DNA from: CAZDDB01 sp963843285
GTDB taxonomy: Bacteria; Acidobacteriota; HRBIN11; JAKEFK01
NCBI GenBank assembly: GCA_963843285.1
Contig: CAWJJO010000012.1
Location: 62,001 to 126,000, forward strand
DNA: 64,000 nucleotides
Direction of reading: 5' to 3'
The translations under genes were made by a program, and so were the position numbers. This document shows, in pieces, positions 42,952 to 53,900 of the stretch (the first letter of the stretch is position 1; each line of letters begins with the position of its first letter). The notes below the pieces were generated by a model. It had not been told where the DNA came from. It saw only the letters and a list, made by a program, of their open reading frames with translations, and ran no database searches.

Positions 42952-45697
42952 ATGCCCGAACAAAAAATTGTCGACGTTACAGAGCAAAAGCGGCTAAATG
43001 AAGCACGAGAGGAAGGTATCCCGTGGAAGAAATGGGGGCCTTACCTCAGCGAAAGGCAATGGGGAACGGTCCGTGAGGACTACAGCGAAGATGGAAATGC
43101 GTGGGGTTATTTCACTCATGACCAGTCGCGCTCCCGCGCCTACCGGTGGGGCGAAGACGGTTTGGGTGGAATCTGCGATGAGAAACAGCGGTTGTGCTTT
43201 GCCCTTGCCCTTTGGAATGAGCACGACCCCATACTGAAAGAACGTCTGTACGGACTGACAAATAGTGAAGCAAATCACGGAGAGGACGTAAAAGAGTATT
43301 ACTTTTATATCGATAGCACACCTACGCACTCCTATATGAAGTACTTATACAAGTACCCGCAGAAGGAGTATCCATACGGGAAGTTGATTGATGAGAACAG
43401 GGGGCGATCGCGCGAAGAGTTTGAGTATGAGCTGCTCGACACGGGAGTGTTTGACGACAATCGGTATTTCGATGTGTTCCTGGAGTACGCCAAACAAGGA
43501 CCTGAAGATATTCTAATTCGGGTAACTGTCCACAATCGCGGGCCGGAAGCGGCCCGGCTTCGTCTGTTGCCTACATTGTGGTTCCGGAACACGTGGTCAT
43601 GGGGTGAAGATAATCGAAAGCCTTCGATCCGCGAAGTCGCGCCCGGCGCGATTTGCGCGTCGCACCATGAGCTTGGCGAAAACTGGCTGTATTGCGACGG
43701 CGGTCCTGAGCTGCTGTTCACGGAAAACGAATCAAATGCGCAACATCTCTGGGGGCAGCCCAATTCTTCTCCATACGTCAAGGATGCATTTCATCGATAC
43801 ATCGTTTCGAAAGACGCGGGCGCGGTGAATCCCGCTCGCGTAGGAACTAAGGCCGCTGCTCATTACTTGCTTGATGTCCCTGCCGGGGGGAGTCAAACAG
43901 TCCGGCTGCGGCTCACATCCAATCCCGTGGATCATGCCTTTAAAGACTTCGAGAAGGTGTTCAAAGCCCGGATCGGAGACGCTGACGAATTTTACGAAAG
44001 GATCACACCACAATCGCTGACAGAAGATGAGCAACGCGTTCACCGTCAGGCGCTGGCAGGAATGATGTGGGGCAAGCAGTTTTACCACTTCGATCTGGAG
44101 AAATGGCTGAGCGAGCACAAGAGTCATCCGCTACTGGAATCTGCCAAGCACGGTGTGCGGAACACAGAGTGGTTCCACATGCTAAATGCCGACATCATCT
44201 CGATGCCGGACAAGTGGGAGTACCCGTGGTATGCCGCCTGGGATCTGGCTTTTCATACTGTCACCCTGGCCCTGGTCGACTTCGATTTTGCCAAAGAACA
44301 GCTTCTGCTCATGCTGCGCAGTCTCTATTTTCATCCCAATGGTCAGATTCCCGCCTATGAGTGGAACTTCAGCGATGTGAATCCCCCGGTACATGCGTTT
44401 GCCACCCTGTACCTGTACAGGATGGAGAAGGTACTTGGCCGGGCGGACATTCGTTTTCTCGAACGATCATTCCAGGGTTTGATGCTGAACTTTAACTGGT
44501 GGGTGAACCGAAAGGACCCATCCGGCCGCAACGTTTTTGCCGGAGGATTTCTGGGGCTGGACAACATCGGGGTATTCGACCGCAGCGCGCAACTTCCGAC
44601 GGGCGGATCGCTGGAACAGGCCGACGGGACGGCATGGATGGCCTTTTATTGCCAGTGCATGCTGGAAATGGCGCTGATCCTGAGCGAATACGATCCGATG
44701 TACGAAGACGTCGCCTTCAAGTTCGTCCAGCATTTCATGTGGATTTCCTACGCCATGGACCGCATTGGCGAGCATCATGACGAAATGTGGGACGAACAGG
44801 ACGGGTTTTTCTATGATCTGTTGCGACTGCCGGACGGGCAGGCAATGCGTTTGAAGGTACGATCGTTGGTGGGACTGCTGCCGCTGTGCGCTTCTACAGT
44901 ATTCGAGGCGGATGCTGCAACACGATTTCCAAGACTGCAGGAAATGATAATGCTATTCCGGAAACGTCATCCGGAATTGAGTTTCACAGGTGGCGCCGAC
45001 CGACGAAGGGCTTCATTGGATATAAAGGACGCCGACTTTTGTCGATCCTCAACAAGAACAAGTTGGAACGGGTGCTCGGTTACATGCTCGATGAGAATGA
45101 GTTTCTCGGGCCGCAACGGAATTCGTTCTCTCTCGAAATACCATCTGGATCATCCGTTCAGGTTCTGGGTGGGTCATGAGGAGTTCAAGGTGCAGTACCT
45201 GCCGGCCGAATCCAATACAGGAATGTTCGGCGGAAACTCCAACTGGCGGGGTCCGGTGTGGATGCCTGTCAATATTGCTGATTGTCCGGGCGCTTTTGAA
45301 CCTGTACAACTTTTACGGAGACGAGTTTAAGGTTCAATGTCCGACCGGTTCCGGCAAGTACATGACATCTGTTCGAAGTAGCGAAGGAAATCTCACGCCG
45401 GCTGGCGGAATTTTCTTGCGAGACGAGAATGGAAAGCGTCCTGTCTACGGAGGAACGGCGAAGTTCCAGGAAGATCCGAACTGGCGAGACCTGATCCTGT
45501 TCTATGAGTACTTCCACGGTGACAACGGAGCGGGACTTGGGGCCAGCCATCAGACAGGTTGGACCGGTCTGGTCGCGACGCTGCTGGACACCTTTGGGCG
45601 TGTTGACGCCAAAAGAGTGCTTGAAACCGAACGTGGGAAAATGGTCGCACGGTTCGTAAAGGAGCAGGTGGGCGGACAACAAACGGAAGGTAAATGA
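42952..45697 (+). CDS. GH63/MGH1-like glucosidase, three frameshifts near the 3' end here
   Basis: A glycoside hydrolase of about 915 residues with the (alpha/alpha)6 fold of the mannosyl-oligosaccharide glucosidase type. The N-terminus (WKKWGPYLSERQWGTVREDY, GNAWGYFTHDQSRSRAYRWGEDG) and the central EYPWYAAWDLAFHT, IPAYEWNFSDVNPPVHAFA and NSNWRGPVWMPVN segments are family landmarks and contain the likely acidic catalytic residues. The frame breaks near 45010, 45110 and 45275; in between, GRRLLSILNKNKLERVLGYM and later LLIVRALLNLYNFYGDEF and CPTGSGKYMT fit the family, so a repaired frame runs to 45697. GGAGGAG precedes the ATG. First gene of an operon with the GH13 gene. Substrate is probably an alpha-glucan or glucosyl solute. 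Confidence 0.83.
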
Positions 45698-45706
45698 GGA
45701 GGCATC

Positions 45707-47166
45707 ATGCCAGCACCAAAGTATCCTTCCCTGTACCAGGTGAACACTCGCGTTTTCCTGTCCCAACTGTCTGCTAAGTTGCGTAGACCGGCAACCCTGG
45801 ACGATGTTCCGGACCATCAAATGGACGAGTGGACGGAACGTGGGTTCGATCTGATCTGGTTCCTTGGAGTATGGCAGACAGGGCCGGCGGCGCAGAAAGT
45901 ATCCGCATCAAAGCCGGATTGGCTGGAGGAATACGGGCGGACACTCCCCGACTTCCGCGAATCCGACATCTGCGGCTCCTGTTTCGCGATCCGGGAATAT
46001 CGCGTTCATCAGGATTTCGGCGGTGACGAAGCACTTAGCCGTCTCCGCCAAAGACTTCGCGATCGCGGCTTGCGACTGATTCTCGATTTCGTTCCGAATC
46101 ACACTGCACCCGATCATCCCTGGGTCAGCGCTCATCCGGACTACTTTGTTGGGGGAACGGAGGAACAACTGTACGCACAGCCCCAGAATTACTGCCGGAT
46201 CGGAAAGCGGATTTTCGCGTACGGTCGCGATCCTTATTTTGACGGCTGGCCGGATACACTCCAGTTAAATTACGGCAACTCTTCGGTTCAAGAAGCGATG
46301 ATCGGCGAAGTGCGAAGAATCGCAACTCAATGTGACGGCGTACGCTGTGACATGGCTATGCTTGTTCTGCCGGATGTTTTCGAAAGGACCTGGGGAATTC
46401 CCACGGGCTCTTCTGGCCGCGCGCCACCCGGACAATCCACGATGAGATTCCAGGCTTCCTGTTTCTTGCTGAGGTTTACTGGGATTTGGAATGGGCACTC
46501 CAACAACAGGGTTTTGACTACACGTACGACAAACGCCTTTACGACCGACTACATGAGCGAAATGTGCGACCGGTACGCGAACATCTGATGGCAGATTTGG
46601 ACTTTCAGGAGAAGAGCGTGCGTTTCCTGGAGAATCACGATGAACCGCGAGCAGCAGCGACTTTCCCACTGGAAATCCACCGGCCGGCCGCGATCATTAC
46701 CTTTCTGACTCCGGGATTGCGCTTTTTTCACCAGGGACAGTTCGAGGGCAGGAAAATACGGATCTCGGTCCACCTGGGCCGTGGACCTGCGGAACCACCG
46801 GATGATGATGTCGCTAAATTCTATGCAGCCTTGCTGGAATGCTTGAAGGATCCTGTCTTTCGCGAAGGCAACTGGCGACAACTCGAGTGTCGTCCTGCCT
46901 GGGAAGGCAACTGGAGCTGCGATTCGTTTGTGATCTATGCCTGGAGCGAAGGTAGTAGTCGCCGTCTTGTGATCGCCAATTACTCCGATCGCGCAAGCCA
47001 GTGCTATGTCACGCTTCCATGGACCGATCTTGAGGGACGTCAGTGGCAATTGAGGGACCGAATGGGATCGGACGTCTATGAAAGGGATGGCCATGAACTC
47101 GCCACCCGAGGTTTCTACCTGGATATGCCGGCCTGGGGCTATCACCTGTTCGATGTGCAACACTAG
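45707..47166 (+). CDS. GH13 (alpha-amylase family) glycosidase, one frameshift here
   Basis: About 486 residues with GH13 landmarks: YPSLYQVNTRVFLSQL at the start, LRLILDFVPNHTAPDHPW (region I), GVRCDMAMLVLPDVF with the nucleophile Asp (region II), AEVYWDLEW with the acid/base Glu (region III) and VRFLENHDEPRAAATF (region IV). The frame changes near 46410: one missing base before LFWPRATRTIHDEIPG joins the two halves. AGGAGG lies before the ATG and the gene begins just after the GH63 stop, so they are translationally coupled. Related enzymes act on maltodextrins or trehalose-like glucosides; the substrate is not resolved. Confidence 0.85.
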
Positions 47167-47208
47167 TACCGTGTAACACTTGAAAACAGTGACGATAAGC
47201 GACTGAAC

Positions 47209-49374
47209 ATGGAAACCCGATCAGGTGCTCCGAATCGCTCGAGTCGCATACGCACAATTGCTGCTGCTGCGGGTAGTGTGCTCTGCCTGCTTGCGATAAC
47301 CGGCTGTGTTCTGCTGGCTTACACTGCCAGAGTGTTGTTTCGTCCGGAGGTTTTTGCGGAGAAGGCTGCGGCCAGTCTCTCAGAGCCCGGTGTGGCTGCA
47401 TTGCTGGCCACTCGTCTCACCGATAGCTTGATCGAACAACGGCGAGATTTGATTGCTTTCCGGCCGATCATTCTGGGTACAGCCGAATCGCTCGTCACTT
47501 CGGCGCCATTCCGCGCCATTGTCCGTCGCGCGGCGAAGACTGCCCATGAAACAATGATTTCGGAGACGGGCAAAGATATTTCGCTCTCAGTCGCTGATGC
47601 GAGTGTGATCCTGCGAAGCGCGCTTGCCACTACTCCAGAACTGGCCAAGAAAATTCCAGTCAAGGCTACAACCACCCTGGCCAGCTCGAATGAGGCGCCG
47701 GGCGGTAGAATCATTGTCAGGATCTTAAAGTCAGCGCGTAATTTGCGCATCGGTGCGCTTACGCTTTTGTTGTTCGGCCTCCTGATGGGTGCCGTGAGCT
47801 TTGTACTTGCGACGAACCGGCGACAATTCCTTCTGCGGATTGGGATCACTCTGGCTGTTATCGCCGTTATTCTTCGCCTGGCAGTTCGCTTCGGCGGTAA
47901 TGGTCTGGCGTTACTTGCAAAGGACGATTTGGTCGCGGGAGCAATTGCCGGTTTGTGGCACGCCTTCCTGGGCGGCTTCATGACATGGGCACTGGTCCTT
48001 GGGGGAGTCGGCCTAGTGCTGGCGGCAGGCGTGGCCTCATTGTTTAGCCGCGTTGAGCTTCTGCAGATCGCCAACAACACATGGATCTGGCTTACAAAAA
48101 CTCATGAAACTAAAAAAATGCGATTGCTGCGAGGCGTAGCTTTTCTAAGCGCCGGTATGATGGCAATTCTATCGCCTTCTTTCGTTATCACGCCTCTCAC
48201 CCTGCTGTGTGGCCTGGTTGTTTTATTCATCGGGCTGCGCGAATTCTTTGGCGTCGTCTTGTTCGTGGTTCCACAACACGAACCGCAAAAAGGAGTTGTT
48301 GCGGGTGGGGGAGTTTCGATTGGCCGCATCATTGCAGTAAGCCTGATCATATTGTTGTTCACCGGCGCCGGCATTTTCTACCTGCGTTCTGGCGGCGCGG
48401 CTGCAGCAATGCCCTATCAGACCATCGATGCCTGCAATGGTTATCCCGAACTTTGCGACCGCCGCCTCAATGAGGTAGTTTTGCCGGCCGCACACAATGC
48501 GATGTCGTCTGTCGATATATCGGACTGGATGTTTCCGCAACAGGAAAAAAGCATCCCGGGACAACTGCAGGATGGCATTCGGGGGTTCCTGATTGATGCG
48601 CATTATGGCGCCCCCACCGCCGGTTACGTGAAAACACTTCTGGAAGATGAGGTCACGGCGCGAAAAAAATATGAAGCCTTTCTGGGAAAGGAAGGGATGG
48701 ATGCCGCCATGCGCATCAGGGATCGGCTCGTAGGTGAGAAGGAAGGGGATCGTGGCATTTACTTATGTCACGGATTTTGTGAGCTGGGAGCATCACCATT
48801 GATTCCGATGCTGCAGCAGATGCGCGAGTTTTTGCTGATGAATCCGAACGATGTAATCATCCTGGTGATTCAAGATGAAGACGTCGCACCAAAGGATATC
48901 GAAAAATGTTTTCTGGAGAGCGGTCTGGTTGATTTCGTTTATCGCGGCGCATTGGGACCACCGTGGCCGACGTTGCGCAAAATGATTGCGAGTGATCAAC
49001 GGGTGGTTGTGTTCGCTGAAAATAATAGCGCTGGAGTTCCCTGGTACCATCAGGCTTACGATTCGATTCAGGAAACTCCTTACAAGTTTCATAAACCCGA
49101 AGATTTCTCATGCCGGCCGAATCGCGGCAACAAATCCTGTTCGCTGTTTTTGATCAATCACTGGATCGAAACTGCGCCCGCACCCAAGCCGAGTAATGCG
49201 GAAATAGTCAATGCGTACGATTTCTTACTTCACCGAGCGCAGCAATGCCGGCGGGAGCGCGGGATGCTGCCTAACTTGCTTGCAGTCGATTTTTATGGAA
49301 CCGGCGATTTACTGAAAGTCGTTGAAACCTTGAATGGCATCACTAAACCCAAGTCGCCGGAGCTCAACAAATGA
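47209..49374 (+). CDS. Membrane protein with C-terminal PI-PLC-like domain
   Basis: A 721-residue protein. The first half has about six to seven hydrophobic helices (about 25-48 and then 180-400). The second half, from about residue 405, resembles the phosphatidylinositol-specific phospholipase C X-box fold: NEVVLPAAHNAMS with the first catalytic His, QLQDGIRGFLIDAHYGAP, and YLCHGFCELG with the second His, then FLLMNPNDVIILVIQDE. In PLC enzymes these histidines cleave phosphodiester bonds. Six Cys residues in the domain suggest an extracytoplasmic location. No promoter of the sigma-54 type lies upstream. It may belong to the glycosidase transcript. Confidence 0.76.
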   Translation: METRSGAPNRSSRIRTIAAAAGSVLCLLAITGCVLLAYTARVLFRPEVFAEKAAASLSEPGVAALLATRLTDSLIEQRRDLIAFRPIILGTAESLVTSAPFRAIVRRAAKTAHETMISETGKDISLSVADASVILRSALATTPELAKKIPVKATTTLASSNEAPGGRIIVRILKSARNLRIGALTLLLFGLLMGAVSFVLATNRRQFLLRIGITLAVIAVILRLAVRFGGNGLALLAKDDLVAGAIAGLWHAFLGGFMTWALVLGGVGLVLAAGVASLFSRVELLQIANNTWIWLTKTHETKKMRLLRGVAFLSAGMMAILSPSFVITPLTLLCGLVVLFIGLREFFGVVLFVVPQHEPQKGVVAGGGVSIGRIIAVSLIILLFTGAGIFYLRSGGAAAAMPYQTIDACNGYPELCDRRLNEVVLPAAHNAMSSVDISDWMFPQQEKSIPGQLQDGIRGFLIDAHYGAPTAGYVKTLLEDEVTARKKYEAFLGKEGMDAAMRIRDRLVGEKEGDRGIYLCHGFCELGASPLIPMLQQMREFLLMNPNDVIILVIQDEDVAPKDIEKCFLESGLVDFVYRGALGPPWPTLRKMIASDQRVVVFAENNSAGVPWYHQAYDSIQETPYKFHKPEDFSCRPNRGNKSCSLFLINHWIETAPAPKPSNAEIVNAYDFLLHRAQQCRRERGMLPNLLAVDFYGTGDLLKVVETLNGITKPKSPELNK

Positions 49375-49416
49375 CCGGGTGCATCGGCTGAAGTTTGTAG
49401 TAGTCGAATTCAATCG

Positions 49417-50733
49417 CTACTTATGTTGCACCGGCTTTTGCCGTTGCAAGCGTTCCCGGACCAGGTTGATGTGTTGTCGCAGCAGGTAAATGAGCTGCGC
49501 GAACATATTCGGTACCCGCATGTGGATGGCGCGAGCTTCGAGACGGTCCAGGCGAACGAGCAACTCGGCCGGCTCCATCGCAGGATCGGCCTCCAACTCC
49601 AGCTCGATCGACTTCACCTCACCGTACAACCTGAAGACGCGTCGCCGCATGCCCCAACCGTATACCCCCGGCAGGAACCTAAGCAGTGGATACGCAACAC
49701 CGACCAGCGGGATCAATAGTACCAGCAGTCTTCCTGTTATCGCCGCCAGTCGAAATGGAAGGTAGCGCTGCAGGAATGGAAGCCCTGACCTGTAGAACTG
49801 TTTCGCTTCCCTCGACAGCGGAAGGTCCATTATTTCGGAAGCCGGGAACTGGCCGGCTTTTTGGAATACACCTGGACCCGAATGAACCTGAGTTGCTGTA
49901 TCCAGGAGCAGATCCTGGATGGAAGCGTTCAGGTCGCGACGGACAATCAGGCTCGCCTTGAGCGCAAGCAGGTTCGTATCTACCGGTGGGCGGTTGTCGA
50001 CCAGGTTTCCCGTGCCGGCCGGCAGCACCAGCTTGTTCAAGATTGGATAGAGCGCGACATATGCGTCGGCACGGGGGAAGGTTGCCAGTTCGATATGCGG
50101 ATCCGCAAGCAGCTTGCGTATGATGGGGGTATCCCACGAGGTCACGATAACCGCCGCGCTGATCTCACCTCGCTGCAGCCGTTCTCCTGACTCGGCCATC
50201 GGTAGCGCAAGCAGCTGGACGAGTTCTGGATCAAGACCGTTGAGCGAAAATAGCTTCATGGCTGCCTCACGGGAGCCGCTGCCTTCCGTGCCGATGGAAA
50301 TCTTCCTGCCGCGCAATCCCTCAAGGCGCGGACCCAGATCGACGCCCTGGTAAAAGAACCATATCGGCTCGTAGAACACAGCGCCAAGCGACACCAGATC
50401 AGGTGAGAGCTTCTCACTGGTAAGTCCACTTTGTATGAATCCGACGCTCACGCCGGAGTTTGGATTATTCAAACGTCTCAGGTTTTCAGCTGATCCGGCG
50501 GAGGGCATCAGCCGCAGCTCCAGGCCTTCTCTCGCGAAAATCGCCTGGTATTGTCGCCCAAACTCATCAAAGCCACCACCCACTCCGCCGGTGGTCATCG
50601 TTACGACCCTTGGAAACGACGGCCCCAGATATGAGATCATTAACAGAACAGCGATCGCAATGACAAATCCTGGGGTCAAGAAATACCACAGTACGCGTCG
50701 CTTCTTCCCAGATCCCTTGCTCGAAGTCGGCAT
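49417..50733 (-). CDS. TAXI-family TRAP-type solute-binding protein, membrane-anchored
   Basis: A 438-residue protein with an N-terminal membrane anchor (VLWYFLTPGFVIAIAVLLMI) and a TAXI domain: RVVTMTTGGVGGGFDEFGRQY, PSAGSAENLRRL, VSLGAVFYEPIWFFYQG and ISIGTEGSGSREAAMKLF. A second hydrophobic helix (about 330-350) and a charged helical tail follow. Family proteins bind dicarboxylates or glutamate for TRAP transporters, but no DctM-like permease is near, so it may have another sensing role. It is divergent from the APC/Usp/DUF389 gene. Confidence 0.82.
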   Translation of the reverse strand: MPTSSKGSGKKRRVLWYFLTPGFVIAIAVLLMISYLGPSFPRVVTMTTGGVGGGFDEFGRQYQAIFAREGLELRLMPSAGSAENLRRLNNPNSGVSVGFIQSGLTSEKLSPDLVSLGAVFYEPIWFFYQGVDLGPRLEGLRGRKISIGTEGSGSREAAMKLFSLNGLDPELVQLLALPMAESGERLQRGEISAAVIVTSWDTPIIRKLLADPHIELATFPRADAYVALYPILNKLVLPAGTGNLVDNRPPVDTNLLALKASLIVRRDLNASIQDLLLDTATQVHSGPGVFQKAGQFPASEIMDLPLSREAKQFYRSGLPFLQRYLPFRLAAITGRLLVLLIPLVGVAYPLLRFLPGVYGWGMRRRVFRLYGEVKSIELELEADPAMEPAELLVRLDRLEARAIHMRVPNMFAQLIYLLRQHINLVRERLQRQKPVQHK

Positions 50734-50851
50734 GGCGCCTCACTCTACTGAGGATAGTAGGTTACACTTGTGAGCGAACGTTAAGCTTGAAGGCAAAAAT
50801 ATCTTACCATGTGTCCGAGCTACTGATGAATGGCCATCAACCGGTATGCAG

Positions 50852-50866
50852 TGGCACGAGAGTTGC
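50852..50866 (+). promoter_or_regulatory. Sigma-54 promoter of the APC/Usp/DUF389 gene
   Basis: TGGCACGAGAGTTGC, the strongest consensus match in the window. Start near 50878. No CTCCG-type operator is seen; the palindrome CTACTGAGGATAGTAG at 50745-50760 (about -126) has the same 5-6-5 geometry with other arms. Confidence 0.85.
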
Positions 50867-50931
50867 ACTCAAATTCATAGGGTTGGTTTCTGAAACTTAC
50901 AGTGGTTCTGGTGAAATAAAGTAGGGGGCTT

Positions 50932-53900
50932 ATGAAACAAAACGCGAATCCAGATTACGATTCGGTTCAATTCAGCCGCACTCAAGGAATTTTTTCTGCC
51001 ACGGCCCTGGGCGGGAGCATAGTCATTGGGGTCGGCTTTTTCGTTGCCGGTGCTGAACTTTTGCGGCAATCCGGTTCGGACGCGCCTCTGGTCTTCTTTG
51101 TTACAGCTCTACTGTTTCTGCCGCTCATCTTGAGCTGCGTTCAGCGAAGTTCCGGAGCTATCTCTCAAGCAGGATTTTACCGCGCGGCAAAATCTTCCGG
51201 ATCCGCGCCACGACTGTTTTTTACCGTCTGGCTGATGCTTGGAGGTTACCTGGCACTGGGTGCCTTGCTGGCCTATGGCGCTGCAGTCCGAGTTAACTTC
51301 GGACTGGAACGAATCTTCGGTCTAAAAGTTGGAATGGAGCTTGTTACATTCCTCATTGTCGCTGCTGCTTTCGTAAGAGAGGTCCTGGTAGTAGGCGAAA
51401 ACTGGCGAAGTAGAACTTTGATCTTTTGGACCTGTTCGGCTTTTCTCTTTGTACTGATCATTTGGGTGACTATTACTGAGCGTCGAACCATGGCTTCCGT
51501 CCCCAGAGTGGAACCCCTGCAACATTGGCTGATCGCGGTTTCGATGCTGGCTTCCACTCTTTGGAGCATCGATATTGTGCTCAATTATCGCGGACAGTTT
51601 CGGCGTCCGAATCACACGACCGCCTGGAGTTTGATTGTCATGTTCTGCGGCGGCAATCTGCTGGGCGCGCTCATTTCCATGGCAGTCTTACACCATCCTT
51701 CCATCCGGATGCAAAACTGGCTGGATGCGCTCACATGGAATCAGAACCGGTTGCAGATACTGGTTCTGATTGCCGGATTTCTGATCTGCCTTGCCGGTCT
51801 CTTTCGTGTGATGACGCGAATCACGCGACTTCTTGGCAATATGATTATCGATCGAGCGTTGCCATCTTCGAATGAGAGTCGGGAAAGCGCAGGAACGATC
51901 CTTTTTTATTATTCGGCATTGCTTTGCGTGCTACTCGCTTACTGTGCAGTATCGCTTTCTGTAACTTACTTAATGCTTGTCTCCGGTTTCATTGCTTTGT
52001 TTTCCCTGGTCCTATATCTGTCTGCTTTGCTGAAAAAAGATGTGTCGCGTGTAGCGCAATTCTTGCTTCCGTTACACCCTTTGATTCCCGTGCTATCGAT
52101 CCTATTGTCGATTTTCCTGATGTGGATTCTGCCCTTGCAAAACCTGTATTTTGCCGGGCTCTGGTTGATCGCAGGAGTAGTTTTCTATTTCCTGGGCGCG
52201 CGGAAGAGAATGCTGCCCGCAATGCAGATGGAACATGTTCTTACTGCGGAAGAAGCCAAACCATCCACTGCGGGATACCGCGTACTGGCATGTTTGACTG
52301 GTGAACGGATGAACGAGAATCTCGTGCGAATCGGATCATCGCTGGCCGGCGCGAGAAACGGCCAGATTCTGGTTTTGCGAATCCTGGAGACATCGGAGTC
52401 GTTGCCCGGGGATTTTCAACGGAGACGCGGAGAAAGCGAATGGAATCGTATCCGCGACGAATTGCAGAATCTTCAATTACCCGGACCGGCCCCGGTTGCG
52501 GTTGTCCGGATGGCTCCAAATCTAATCTCCGGAATCAAAGCAACATCCCGAGAATTTGCCGCCGACTTCATCCTGGTGGAATGGCCCGATGAACCCGTTG
52601 AGCGATTGCGAAAGAATCAATTGCAGAGTCTGCTGCAATTGACTTCCAGACCATTGGGAATTCTCAAAGGTAAAGTCAGTGAAAAGCCACATCGAATTTC
52701 TGTCGGATGCGGTAGCAGCACTCACGCAATCCTGGCTTTACAGGCCGGAGAAGCCATCGCATCTCTGAATGAATCAGCAATGGAAGCCGTGAAAGTCTTC
52801 AGAAAATCAGAATCGGATAACGCCGGCCAGGTTGTGGCGCAAACCGTCATTCATCAATCGGGAATCCAAATGCCCGTAGAAATCGTTCTTCGCGAAGACA
52901 GCGATGTTGAGAAAGGAATCCTGAAACTTGCAGAGGGCAGTGATCTTCTTTTGTTAGGAGCGTCGGATGATCCTCTCTCCGGACGCCCCTTGCCGGATGG
53001 CCTGGCCATGGAGATTGCTCTACAAAGGGAACAAGCCACCCTCATCGTGAAGGGCAAAGAAGAGTCGAGCCGTTTCTTCCTGCGACGCCTGCTGGCGGAG
53101 CTCACAAACCGCGTTACGGCTCTAACTTCCAAAGAAAGATCAGAGCTGTTGGGACAATTGAAAGTGGGGCTGCAGGCTCGCGCTGATTTTTATCTCATGG
53201 TCGCGCTGGCAGCAGCGATCGCAATCACGGGTCTGATCATGAATGACGGCAGCATTGTTTTGGGAGCGATGCTGGTTTCGCCGTTAATGAGTCCCATCGT
53301 CGGAATCGCCTGCGGGATTGCTCTGGGGAATCTCGATTTGATGCGGCGCTCCGGCGCTTCCACCTTCAAAGGCATGTCTCTGGTTCTGGGAGTAGGAGTA
53401 GTGCTGACGTTTCTCCTGCCATCGGCAGAACCGACAGACCAGATTCTTTCCAGAACTCACCCGGGGATTTTTGATCTGCTGGCGGCTCTCGCGGCCGGAG
53501 CCGCCGGAGCATATTCCCTGGGACGGAAATCGGTCGCTGGCGCGCTTCCAGGAGTTGCTATGTCGCTTTCTCTGGAACCGCCTCTGGCTACCGCGGGCTA
53601 CGGTCTCAGTACTTCTCAGTTCTGGATTGCGGGTGGGGCTTTTCTGCTCTTCTTAACGAACCTTGCTGCGATCGTGCTTTCAGGAGTCGGCGTTTTTCTT
53701 CTGCTCGGAATGCGCCCGCCAAGGAAAGAAGGCCTCTATGTTGTGGGAAAGGCGGTTGCTTCCGTGATCCTCGTAACTCTCGTTCTTATCATTCCTCTGG
53801 GACTTGGCACCTACGGTTCTGTGCAAAGGGGCCGTTTGAAGTTCCAGGTCGAATCACAGTTTCGGAACGAGGCCTTGCAAGAGCGATTTGAATTGCTGGA

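Noticed and set aside
42994..43781. Minus-strand open frames within the GH63 gene
   Set aside because: Shadows of a well-supported glycoside hydrolase.
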